From the NCBI RefSeq assembly GCF_004027225.2, contig NC_046358.1, positions 69,025,028 through 69,089,027 of the forward strand: 64,000 bases of DNA, read 5' to 3'. Both the position numbers and the translations under genes were made by a program. The stretch is from Strigops habroptila (lineage: Eukaryota; Chordata; Aves; Psittaciformes; Psittacidae). Shown here piece after piece: positions 27,701-36,700 of the stretch; position 1 is the stretch's first letter; the number at the start of each line of letters is the position of its first letter. The notes below the pieces were generated by a model. The model searched no databases. It saw only the letters and a list, made by a program, of their open reading frames with translations, and was not told the origin of the DNA.

Positions 27701-30700
27701 AACTTCTGTTCTCTTCTCTGCACTAGATACCTACCATTGTGGACTACAAAGAAGTACTGTCAAACATAGTCTCACTGGAGAGAAGAACTCTTCACCTTTA
27801 CAGCTTCATTTGTGAACTGTCACTCTTAAACACAAGCCTTTGTGTGTATTCCCCAGCTCGGGTGGCAGCTGCAGCACTGCTGCTGGCTAAGATACTACAC
27901 AGGCAAGGTAAGGAACCTAGCCTTAAGTGGAGCTCAGCATGAGATGTCAGCCTGCCTTGTCTCTTTGGGGTTTTGGGAGGTTGCTTAGTCTTTAGACAAG
28001 ATGTCCCAATCACTTGGCTAGGGAAGAAGAGGAGAGCAGGTATAAGACTTCAGAATGAAGAGCTGAGTTTAGTCTGGTTTACCTCTTAATAGCTATAATG
28101 AACAAGTGTGAGACTATGCAAGCTTTGTGTTTAAATGAGACTGAATATTTCTATACTTAGGTGTAACTTCAGTTTGGCAAGTAAACCTACCCTTGAAGAT
28201 AATTGTGAACTATGTACAGGGATAAGCTTGTAAAGATCATGATCTTTATCCCTTAAAAACATGTCTGATTACAGAACTGCTAAGCTCTGTGCAATGGTAA
28301 TACATGTTCTCTTCCCAGCACGTCCCTGGACCAGCCAGCTGTCTGAGTGCACTGGTTTCTCCCTTGAAGACCTGCTGCCCTGTGTCCTAAGCCTCTACCA
28401 AAAGTGGTAATAGTTTTGGAACTCTTTAGGGAGTGTACATGCGTACTTGGATTCCAGCTCTTGCAGACATGCTGCACCGATAGGGTCAGCCCTTCCCAGT
28501 GGCAGAGGTGGCTTTGGCAAACTGCCTTGTTTCCCCTGACACAAGGCACAAAGGGGAAGTGGGCCAGTTTGGGGACAACTCTTCTATTTCTCCCATTTGG
28601 TAGTGGCTCTGGGTTACAGAAGATTTGATGCTCCTCAAGGCTTAACAGGTTTCAGCTTGCCAAACAGCTCCATTTTCAGAAGACTGAAACTGGCTTATTG
28701 GGGAGCTTCAGAAAGGAGTTCCAGGAGCAAAAGTAGCTCCTTTTACAAGGCAAATATCTTGTTTATCCCCAGGAACAAAAAAGGAATTAGATTCTCATAT
28801 GCTTAGAAATCTAGTGTCCTGTCTAGCTGCTTAGTAGCTCTGTTGAAACACCAACTTCTTAGCAAGAGCTGAGTTGGACAGAGGGAGCTGAGAGCACTTA
28901 AATTGGCAGGGTTTGTTAACATTGTTTTGTATAATCCATTCTAAGATTGGGGCTTTAATCTTTCTTTCCAGCTTCCATGATGATGTCCCAAAGGATTATA
29001 GGCAGGTGTCCTTAACTGCAGTGAAACAACGATTTGAGGATGAGCGTTATGAAGAGATAGGCAAGGAGAAGGTGGGTGAGCTCTTGGTCCGTCTTTTGAT
29101 GTCTGACACCCAGAGCAAATCTACCATACAGCAGGATGTGATAAACTGCAAATAATGGGAAGTGAGTTCTAACTTTAGACTTTTGGAGGAGAGGATATCT
29201 AAGTAAAGTGGTAGCTTTAAACTTGATCTGTGGGACATTAACTGCTCTGTTTGAGTACATGTGGGAAGAACTCACTGGGATAGATTCCTCTTGGAAAATA
29301 AATAGGCTCCCCCTGGCTATTTATCCATTCTGGGAATCTCATGGTCTAATTCTTACTGGCTCTTTGATTTTTCAGATGATGAGTTACAGCCAGCTCTGTT
29401 CAGTGCTGGGTGTGAAACAGGAGGACCCGGAGCCCAATCCCTTGCACACGAACGTGGTGGAAATTCAGACTTTCCTGAGCTCTCCCTCTGGCAAGAGAAC
29501 TAAAAGGCCAGTATAACTCCTCACTGTAAATGCTGCTGAAGATCAGCATGAGCTTTTCCTTCTCTGGTATCCTGAGGTTTCATTCTTAAATATGATAAAT
29601 CTTTCTGTAATTACTTTAACATACCTGTCAAAAGAGCTGGAAGAGAAGACTTGGCTTTTAATGTGTGACTTGGGGATTTCCTTGCTACAGGAGGAGGGAA
29701 GACAGCATCCAGGATGACAGAGGCAGCTTTGTGACTACACCCACAGCAGAGCTATCCACCCAGGAAGAAAGTCTTCTAGATAACTTCCTAGACTGGAGTT
29801 TAGATTCCTGCTCTGGTTATGAAGGTGATCAGGAAAGTGAAGGCGAGAGAGATGGAGATGGTGAGGAGATGGTTCTCCTTTATAAAAGCAGATGAGAATT
29901 AAAACTGTCTTTTCATCTTTGCTTAAAACTGTTTCTCAGGCAACAGAAGCCTGAACTTCCAGCTGAAGACAGTTGGAAAAACTCTCCCCCTTCCCCAGTG
30001 GTTATAACTGTTGAACTGTTTTAGAAGTATATATCTGTTCTCTCTCTCTAGACTGCTTCAGAACGTGATGAAGCATCCGTAGCTGTTCAGCATGTCAAAG
30101 TGAGCCCTTTTCCAGGTCCAGCTGATAGCGGACCAAATGTGATAGATGGCCCACTGTGTTAGACACACTGTATTATCAATCTTGCTGACTTTAGGACTGG
30201 CTGTTCATTTTCTAAACAGCTCTTAGTACCTATCCAAACAGTCTGAGGGGGAGAAAAGTTTCTGTTTTAACTGGAGAGGGACTTTTCACAAAGGCATGTA
30301 GTGATAAGACAAGGGGGAATGTCTTTATCATGAAATGGGAGATTGAGATTTAGCATTAGGATGAAGTTCTTCCCTGTGAGGGTGGTGAGGTGCTGGCACA
30401 GGTTGCCCAGAGAAGCTGTGGCTGCCCCATCCCTGGCAGTGTTCAAGGCCAGCTTGGATGGGGCTTGGAGCAACCTGCTCTAGTGGAAGGTGTCCTTGCC
30501 CGTGGCAGGAGTTGGAACTGGATGAGCTTTAAGGTCCCTTCCAACCCAAACCATTCCATGATTCTATGAAATGAGGGTGAACTTAGTGTGCTACCCTCCC
30601 ACATGTAAGTAGACATCAGGTTTCCACTCTTGGTTGGTTGTTTTCTGCTTCAATGCCTGCTGGGTGTTGCCCAAATCAAAACTAACTTTTTTCTTTCACC

Positions 30701-31173
30701 ATCCCACAGTGACAAGTCCCAGTGGGATCCTAGACATGATGGTGGTTTACATGGATCCTGCGGAGCACTGCTGTCAGGACTCCAGCGATGAGGACAACCT
30801 AACTGTGGAGTGGGATGGGCACACAGTGCCCCTGGGGGAGGCAAAGCTGCTGGATGACACTTACAGCCTTTCAACATATCTCACCCCACGAAATCCTAAC
30901 CTGGAAGGGAGCTCAGGCTACTCTTCTGTCAACAGTGCCAGTCCTATGTCTTCTTTAGAAGGCAGCCTTGGAGTACCTCTGAAACCTACCTCAGCACTGT
31001 CTTCTGGCAGTGCCAGGAGCAGGGAGCCGTACCTGCCTCACTACCTGCAACCATGTTTACAGTCAGCCTGTGCTAGGCCTGGCGCGGGCAAATGTGACAG
31101 AAGGCAAGTCAAGAGGAAAAATGTGGCAGAACACAGTGAAGAAAGGGTCAACTTGGGCTTCTTCAGCCTCTGA
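18689..31173 (+). CDS. CCNF: Cyclin F, complete spliced gene (17 coding exons)
   Basis: Cyclin F is the substrate receptor of an SCF (SKP1-CUL1-F-box) ubiquitin ligase. It acts in G2 in nucleus and centrosome (known targets include CP110 and RRM2) and does not activate a CDK. Coding exons: 18689-18701, 20298-20452, 21615-21721, 22636-22703, 23398-23591, 23950-24003, 24539-24643, 25191-25268, 25655-25806, 26445-26609, 27267-27390, 27727-27907, 28319-28406, 28972-29071, 29376-29506, 29691-29860, 30710-31173. All phases agree and give 782 aa (human 786). Visible in order: N-terminal Cys cluster HCRCSRCF (7-14), basic stretch KRRVRKRPR (19-27), F-box from LPEDVLFHVL (34 on), cyclin box with the substrate-docking patch MRYIL (308-312), second cyclin domain, acidic PEST-like C-terminus with SSGYSS (696-701). 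Intron 15 uses a GC donor. The start at 18689 gives MKAG, matching the short first coding exon of the family. Identity rests on near-colinear similarity to mammalian cyclin F from memory. Confidence 0.97.
18739..18769 (+). repeat. CT-rich microsatellite at the start of CCNF intron 1
   Basis: A run of CT dinucleotides ends in CTGCAG, so it has the form of a polypyrimidine tract plus 3' splice site 38 bases after exon 1. It could be a cryptic acceptor. Confidence 0.8.
20298..20452 (+). CDS. CCNF: CCNF exon 2: Cys cluster, NLS-like run, start of F-box
   Basis: Acceptor TTTTCCAG, donor GTGAGT. Encodes HCRCSRCF, a basic stretch and the F-box core LPEDVLFHVLKGLPAEDILS, the SKP1-binding surface. 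Confidence 0.95.
20783..21509 (-). mobile_element. CR1 retroposon in CCNF intron 2, antisense
   Basis: About 700 bases, a different CR1 subfamily from most copies here (ends GGAATCAACTGGGTTGGAAA on the + strand). Same subfamily as the 17757 fragment. Confidence 0.93.
21615..21721 (+). CDS. CCNF: CCNF exon 3: end of F-box
   Basis: Encodes VHSHLKYLVDNHASVWACAS and onward to LKMFER. Acceptor TTTGCAG, donor GTAAGC; ends in phase 2 so that Arg is split. Confidence 0.95.
22636..22703 (+). CDS. CCNF: CCNF exon 4
   Basis: Encodes AAERGNFEAAVKLGIAYLY, the Sel1/TPR-like helical segment after the F-box. Acceptor CATTCAG, donor GTAAGT. Confidence 0.95.
23398..23591 (+). CDS. CCNF: CCNF exon 5
   Basis: Encodes 64 aa including EVNGLKASHFFSLAERLNVS and FIWLFIRPPWSLSGSCCKAV, strongly conserved in vertebrate cyclin F. 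Donor GTAAGA. Confidence 0.95.
23950..24003 (+). CDS. CCNF: CCNF exon 6
   Basis: 18 codons, AQKGSILHCLAKILSLFE, in phase 0 at both ends. Acceptor TTCTTCAG, donor GTGAGC. Confidence 0.93.
24539..24643 (+). CDS. CCNF: CCNF exon 7
   Basis: 35 codons, phase 0 at both ends, including FEESSKQGCLNSSYLLWESN, a Sel1-like repeat. Donor GTAAGT. Confidence 0.94.
25191..25268 (+). CDS. CCNF: CCNF exon 8
   Basis: 26 codons, phase 0 at both ends, including LRKLRDFAAKGCWEAQ. Acceptor CTCTGTAG, donor GTAAGA. Confidence 0.94.
25655..25806 (+). CDS. CCNF: CCNF exon 9: lead into the cyclin box
   Basis: Encodes IALAKACGNGNQLGLEAKSS through VQKGMNETMR. Ends within the Arg of the MRYIL docking patch. Acceptor TCCTACAG, donor GTAAAA. 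Confidence 0.94.
26445..26609 (+). CDS. CCNF: CCNF exon 10: N-terminal cyclin box
   Basis: Encodes YILIDWLVEVATMKDFSSLC through LLGIACMVICTR, the core of the cyclin box including the hydrophobic substrate-docking patch. Acceptor CTGTCTAG, donor GTAGGG. Confidence 0.96.
26797..26851 (+). repeat. Near-perfect 22-bp hairpin in CCNF intron 10
   Basis: Arms TTTTTAAATATGAAAAAC (26801-26818) and GTTTTTCATATTTAAAAA (26830-26847) are exact reverse complements, with an 11-base loop. The stem extends by a G-T and three pairs on the outside. Confidence 0.9.
27267..27390 (+). CDS. CCNF: CCNF exon 11: cyclin box
   Basis: Encodes FISKEILTIREAVWLTDNTY and YEDLVRMMGEIISALEGKIR, nearly identical to mammalian cyclin F. 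Acceptor ACTGCAG, donor GTGAGT. Confidence 0.96.
27727..27907 (+). CDS. CCNF: CCNF exon 12: C-terminal cyclin domain
   Basis: Encodes IPTIVDYKEVLSNIVSLERR through PARVAAAALLLAKILHRQ. Acceptor GCACTAG, donor GTAAGG. Confidence 0.94.
28319..28406 (+). CDS. CCNF: CCNF exon 13: C-terminal cyclin domain
   Basis: Encodes RPWTSQLSECTGFSLEDLLP and CVLSLYQK plus a split Cys. Acceptor CTTCCCAG, donor GTAATA. Confidence 0.93.
28972..29071 (+). CDS. CCNF: CCNF exon 14
   Basis: Encodes FHDDVPKDYRQVSLTAVKQR and FEDERYEEIGKEK. Acceptor CTTTCCAG, donor GTGGGT. Confidence 0.94.
29376..29506 (+). CDS. CCNF: CCNF exon 15, followed by a GC splice donor
   Basis: Encodes MMSYSQLCSVLGVKQEDPEP through SSPSGKRTK plus AG. 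The only phase-correct join to exon 16 uses AAAAG|GCCAGT as donor, giving KRTKRRRED, colinear with the mammalian basic motif. The nearby GT (GTATAA, 29511) would put exon 16 out of frame. Confidence 0.9.
29691..29860 (+). CDS. CCNF: CCNF exon 16
   Basis: Encodes DDRGSFVTTPTAELSTQEES, then FLDWSLDSCSGYEGDQESEG and an acidic run: the PEST-rich region that controls stability. Acceptor TTGCTACAG, donor GTGAGG. Confidence 0.94.
30270..30570 (+). mobile_element. CR1 3' fragment in CCNF intron 16, sense
   Basis: CR1 tail region ending CCATTCCATGATTCTATGAA, 140 bases before the terminal CCNF exon. Confidence 0.93.
30710..31173 (+). CDS. CCNF: CCNF exon 17, terminal coding exon
   Basis: Encodes the acidic tail: SSDED (653-657), SSGYSS (696-701, in the place of the mammalian TSGxxS beta-TrCP/CK2 degron), a second basic patch QVKRKN, and the conserved end VNLGFFSL before TGA at 31171. 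Confidence 0.94.
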
Positions 31174-32648
31174 TTTCCTCATGCTCTTTACTTTTCTAAG
31201 ATTCCTGGAATCAGTGTTTCTGTTGTAGTCATACAGGGATGATAGTGAATAATTGTCAGTACCTCCAAAAAGAGCCCTTCCCCTCAACTTTGCTTATGTC
31301 TCATTTATAACCTGTAGCTCACTTCTGGGCCACTTCCTTCCTTGCTAGCTGCCTTTTTAAAGTATTCCCTGTTGTCTGATCCTCTGCAAACTAAGATCCT
31401 TCTTGACATAGGAAACGTTATAGCTCATTTCTGTCACACCTCACCCGTTACTCCTTGGTGATAGGAAAGAACTTGTCGTGTCCCTTGCTTTGCTGTGAGG
31501 CCTGGTACCAGAAAAGAAAGGAATTGACTTTGCTTCTCAAGTTACTTGCTGTAACACTATGAATTCTTCCACTTGAAAGACCTTTTTGAGGATGTGCTGC
31601 CTTTTCCTTCTGGCCAGGTACTGTCTCACTTACTTAGCTGGTGCTTCCCTCTTCAATGTATATACCATTTGCTGCACTGATACAAGGTCTTTATGGATAC
31701 AGTCGAGGTAAATGAAGGCTCACTGCAGGTCTGAGCTTTTTTTACCTACCTCTCAGACGTTTTTTTAACTCCGTTGCCTCTGGCTCTAGCTGCCATGTTT
31801 TCCTCCCCTGAAAAATCCTCCTTTTGTGCCTTAATGCTTCACTGCCCAGTGCTCCAGTAACGTGATCTCTGTGAACTGTTAGTGTCTGCTGGAAAAGTGG
31901 TTGAACTGCTGCCTCCAGCCACTGCCTCCACTTTATTTCCTGTCTCGCACAGTCTTCCTTGCTGTTTCTATTAACATGTCCTCAAGGAAAGCACAAATCA
32001 CTTGAACACTAGAGCAGGCACCAATGCAGGAAGGGCAGTCAGTCTCTTACTGAAAGCCCTAATTTAGGCCTTCCTATTGGTTCCTAATCTGTAAGGGCAG
32101 CATCTGCTTTTCTTGCCAATGATGAAATCTGTGCTGGCCACCTCCACTGACCTCAGCCCAGCAAGCCTGGGCTACAGCTCCTTCAGCCTGTGAAAATGAG
32201 AACATCTTCTCTTGACAAACACCGTGACAAACACCACTGAAATACCAAGGTACCAGACGTGCAGGAGACATGACTGAATTGAACACTGGAACTGGACTCT
32301 GCCTCTTCCTCTGGTTAGAAGTTACTGTGGCAGTGGGCAGCAGTTCAGATACACACAGTGTAGTGATTTTTTTTTTTTATAAAAAACTTCTTTTTTTAAT
32401 ACAGCTGGCTCCATGTCTTACTTCAGTGACTTGTGTCCCACTGCCCTGTGGCTGGGAGAACTTGGGATGTAGGGAGTTGATGTCAGAGTCAGGTTCTTGG
32501 GATTAAGCTGTAGGCTGTTTGCATTAATATAATGAGCAGCTGGGAGAACACCCTGCTCAAACCACCCTCACAACTCTACAGCAGCCCCAGAAAAGCCTTG
32601 AATGTGCCAAATAACCAACAGAGCAGCTTTAGGTGCTTGGCCACAGAG

Positions 32649-32654
32649 TTTATT
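32649..32654 (-). terminator. VRK3: Candidate VRK3 poly(A) signal
   Basis: TTTATT on the + strand is AATAAA on the - strand, about 970 bases after the VRK3 stop at 33628. It lies 30 bases from the opposing CCNF signal, so the two 3' ends would overlap. Confidence 0.5.
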
Positions 32655-32683
32655 ACAAAACTACGTACTGTCACTCTAGTTAA

Positions 32684-32689
32684 AATAAA
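32684..32689 (+). terminator. CCNF: Candidate CCNF poly(A) signal
   Basis: AATAAA on the + strand, about 1.5 kb after the CCNF stop and the first canonical hexamer downstream of it. Use in vivo is not shown by sequence alone. Confidence 0.5.
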
Positions 32690-33530
32690 AAAGTCCCTGA
32701 TTTAGTTTTCTGTGCCAGGCTTTGCCCTTCTCCCTGTGGCTACATCACAGTTCTTAGAATGACCTGCCACACAGGAGCGTCTTCACATTAACTTCTTACA
32801 ACAGCAGCCCAAAATTCAGCATTGGCTCACATTAAAACTGTTCTAAAACAGGGGGGTAGAAGTTAAATAGCTGTGAAAGGCCTCACTGCAGAAAGCTTTT
32901 AACTCTTTTCCTGTGCAAGTTCTCTTGATCTGAAAGAAAAGGAATAAAATAGGAACATTGATCATTTCAATTCCTTCCCCAAGGAGTAACTGAGGTGATG
33001 AGGAGCTAGCTCTGTGGTTTGGGGCTTGCTGCTTAATCTAGTGGCCTTGCTGAGGCTAAAACCAGGTACATCTCTGTCCCGAGCCTCAATCTTGGAGGTG
33101 CCTCCTGGACAGAACAGAGCACCTGTGGCTAGAGCCACCACTTACTGCCCCAGGCCCAAGGCAATAAAACCAGAGCTAAAGCTGCTTTCTGAAAGGAAAA
33201 GCAAAAGCTATAGCCCAAAGCCTTGGTTCTTTAAAGACAGAAATTTAAAGAGGATGAGAGTGCATCAATCTGCATTTTGTTACCACCTCCACACCCCAGC
33301 AGACTGTTCAGCCTGTGCTTTGTTAATCCTTGCTGGATTCCTCCAAGGACAAATATTTCCAGAAAGAAATGGAGGAAATATGCTGTGACACAGGCTAAGC
33401 CTGGCTTTTCGCACTGGGCTGGACTCTTTACAGGGAATGGTGAAGGGCCAGTGCTCCCTCCGCACGTCAGGAAAAAGATCTGCTCCATTCTCATCTCCCC
33501 AGGCACCCCGGGGCACATGGAGCAGGGCAT

Positions 33531-33576
33531 CTACTGTGCTCACAGTAGTAGAGCAGCACTACTGTGCTCACAGTAG
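33531..33576 (+). repeat. Twin 18-base hairpin units in the VRK3 3' UTR
   Basis: CTACTGTGCTCACAGTAG occurs twice (33531-33548, 33559-33576). Each copy has 8-base complementary arms around CT. Confidence 0.92.
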
Positions 33577-33627
33577 TGCAGGGGGACAAGTGCTCCCAGC
33601 TGCTGCCATCCAAACCATGGCACTTAC

Positions 33628-33776
33628 TCAGGGCACCATTTTGATATCCACAGAGTCATAAGCTGAAGCTTTCATCTTTTCCAGTGGTTTCTTGAAGAGC
33701 TGCCGCAGGGCCTCGTAGTCAGGCTTTGCCTCGTACTCCAGCACCATTACTTGCTGCAGGTAGCTCTGTAGGGCAT
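33628..33776 (-). CDS. VRK3: VRK3 exon 11, terminal
   Basis: Encodes ALQSYLQQVMVLEYEAKPDY through YDSVDIKMVP and stop, equivalent to the mammalian end of VRK3. Acceptor TGCCTTGCAG. Confidence 0.95.
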
Positions 33777-36700
33777 CTGCAAGGCAAAGAGCATCACTAC
33801 ATGGGGCAGCACAGCAGCTCCAGCTGTCTCTACAGAGCTGCCAACATGTGCCTCTCCAGCAAGGCGCATGGATACAGACAATGGGCAGGAGCCCTCCTTG
33901 TTTTACTGTAAAAACAAGGGATTTGTCCACAGGAGCCTGTCAGTCGTGCAGTGCTTGGTCACCACTGCCAGTGGCAGCCACCCTGGACTAACACCCCAGC
34001 ACAGAGAAGGCTCTAGCTTCAGGTAGCCTCAATCCTCCTTCCCCAAGTCCCACTGTCACAGAGAGCAAGCCCGTACCTGGAATGGATCTCTGCCTGAAGC
34101 ACAGTCGGAGAAGGCATTTCACATCCTCTCTGTACCTGGAATGATCAGTGCAGAGAGCTGTCAGATGAGCAACGGAGCAGGCGCCGGAGCAGCCTGTCTT
34201 GGGCAACAGGGACAGAAAAGGCAGCTGAATTCAGACGGCCATGTTCTGAATGGAGCAGAAGCCAGGGTTCATCAAACACCCTTTGGCCAGGCTCAGCTTT
34301 TACAGTGGGAGTTACCCACAGCCCTATAGTGCACTCTGCACAAGTGATTTCAGACACAAAACTTCCCTCCCTGCTTTCTGCTGAGCAAGAAAGTAGCAAG
34401 GGCAGATGATTTCTCCTACTTTTCCTTCTTCTCCATCACAGTTTCTACTTTGTCCAGCTCATCAGACCAAGGCAAGAAGCCACAGAGCCATTTCAGAAGA
34501 CAGTAGCCCAGAGATTCCAAGTCACTCCGGCGAGATGGCCCTGATGGGAAGGAAGAGAGATTCACAACAGAGTTTGGGAGACCCAGGCTAGTGCCTCTCC
34601 TCCAAAGGACACCAGCACTTACTGCACAACCTTGGAAGTTTCTATTTGAGGTGCCCCCTCTGTAGGACAGGCAGCCTCCTGAAGGGGCACAAGACTAAGG
34701 AGCAGAAGTAAAAACATGCAAGAGCTTTGTTAAGATATGCTCTGGGCTATCAATACTTCTGGAATGCTGCTAACTCACAGTCACCTCTCAGCCTCTGGAG
34801 GAAGATTTGCCCAGTCTGAACACTGGGAGAGAACACTCACATCCCAGCCCGGAGAGGAACTGGCTAATTTAAATGCCTTCCCAGCTCTCATTGCTTCAAG
34901 GTCAGCAGAGCCTGCTGCAAATCTGTTTTGGGCAGGGATCCAACCTGGCTTGACTCAGATCCCCACTAAGCCAGCACAAAGCTGCCCTGTTTTCTATTCC
35001 TCGCATGCCTGCAGTAGCCAAGGCTCCAGATGGAGCAGGAACATCCCTGCACCTCTTGCTGCAGTCACTGAGTGACCTGCCAAGTCCCAACACAGCAGCC
35101 CAGAGAGAGGCAAGAGTAAACAGGAGCTTGGTTCCAGATGCATGTGAATGCCTGGAAAGCAGCAGTAACAGAAATGCCAGCAGGGAGCCCCAGCTCCAGC
35201 CAGCACTCCCACAGCAACAGCTCTAGAGCTGAGCTCAGGTCAGAAACCAACTCACCTGCTCCCTTGTGGCTGTCCACACTGATGAACTCTATCGTGCCTT
35301 CGTGAGGGGTCCTGCTGCCTTCGCGCCAAGCCACATGCTTCCCTCCTGGGCAGTAACGGAAGGCAAAGCAATAGCCTGCGAGGGTCACCTAGAAACCATC
35401 AAGAAGTACAAGTCTGAGTGTGTGTGTGGTGTGAATTCTGCTCACAGTCCCACAATCCTGCACCACAGCATGTGCCTGAGCACTGCACAGGCTGCACTGC
35501 CTGCCCCCAGGAACCTGGGTGTTGCTCTATCCTGTTTTATAAGCCCACCTGCACAGCACCGCTCCCTACCTGCGTGTGGTCCGCAGGGTTCAAATAGATG
35601 TTCTCAGCTGTGATGTCCCCATGCACATACTCGTTCTCATGGATGTACTCCAGGCAGTCCAGCTAGGAGCAAACAGAAGAGATGAGCATATCAGAGCCAC
35701 ATAGACTCCCTCAGCACCCCGGCTGTCGCTGAGCTGGAGCCTCCCCAAGCTCCTCGCAGCTGTGTGGAGAGGCAAACAAAGCTCCACGTCTCTCAGCCTC
35801 TAATGTTCAACTGTCAGGTTTCTCTCATTCTCACCCCAAATTCCTTCAAGGTGACATATTGTCCAAAAGATGCTACTCAAGTTTACTACAAGCTCAAGAG
35901 ATGCTACTGAGAGACCTCAACCAACCCCCCCTGGTCAGCTTTACACCACCTTCAAGAGATCCAGAAGAAAGTTATAGGTCATTTCTGGAAAAGTCTCTTA
36001 GGAAGCAGTGGTTCTCTACGTACCAGCCGGACTACAATCTGAAAAGCTGCCTTCTCCCTCAGTAGGTGCAAGCCATCATTCAGGACAGACTGAAGAGTTC
36101 GCCCTAAGTCAGAGAACACCAAAAACCTACAAAAGACAAGGGCTTAGCACACAGCACCCGATCCGGGAACCCTGCCATAGCCACTCGCCAATCCATCCCC
36201 TGATTAGAGCCCCCTTCAGCTCCAATGGGTTTGGGCAAACATTTCCTCAACTTTTGATAACAGAAAACTTCTTGAAAAGGGGAGAGATACTGATCAAGTG
36301 TTGCAGATATAAAGCCTGAGACTCCCCTTTGGGTTAAACTTAAAAGGCAGGAATAAGGGGAAAGAAGCAGGAAGCAGCAACAGCAATGACTTCACAAGCA
36401 ACACAAGGACTGAAGGGAATGGTATAATGGGGCAAACCATTTGTTAATCAGTGAGATAGGAGCAGTGAATAGGGTTGGGAGCCCAGGAGACAACGTGAAG
36501 AGCAATAGCAGACAGCAAGGAGGGGAGGGAAAGTACAAGGTGGTGGCAGTTGTGGACCAAACAGCTCAGCTGTGCCCTTCACAGTCAGCTCACCTGTAGC
36601 TCTCTGCATGCAGTCCAAAGCCAACGCAATTGGGGATTCCCAGCAACGGCACGGAGTGCCCCTTCCTCCACTTCTCCACTAGAATGGGAGAGGACAGAGT

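Larger units (their letters stand above)
31174..32710 (+). other. CCNF: CCNF 3' untranslated region
   Basis: No coding exon or repeat is recognised between the CCNF stop and the candidate poly(A) signal AATAAA at 32684-32689. A T-rich tract lies at 32368-32398. The extent is inferred from the first good + strand AATAAA; further AATAAA copies at 32943 and 33163 could give longer forms overlapping VRK3. Confidence 0.55.
32660..33627 (-). other. VRK3: VRK3 3' untranslated region
   Basis: From the VRK3 stop to the - strand AATAAA at 32654-32649. Contains two copies of an 18-base hairpin-forming sequence at 33531-33548 and 33559-33576. No other gene is recognised. Confidence 0.55.
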
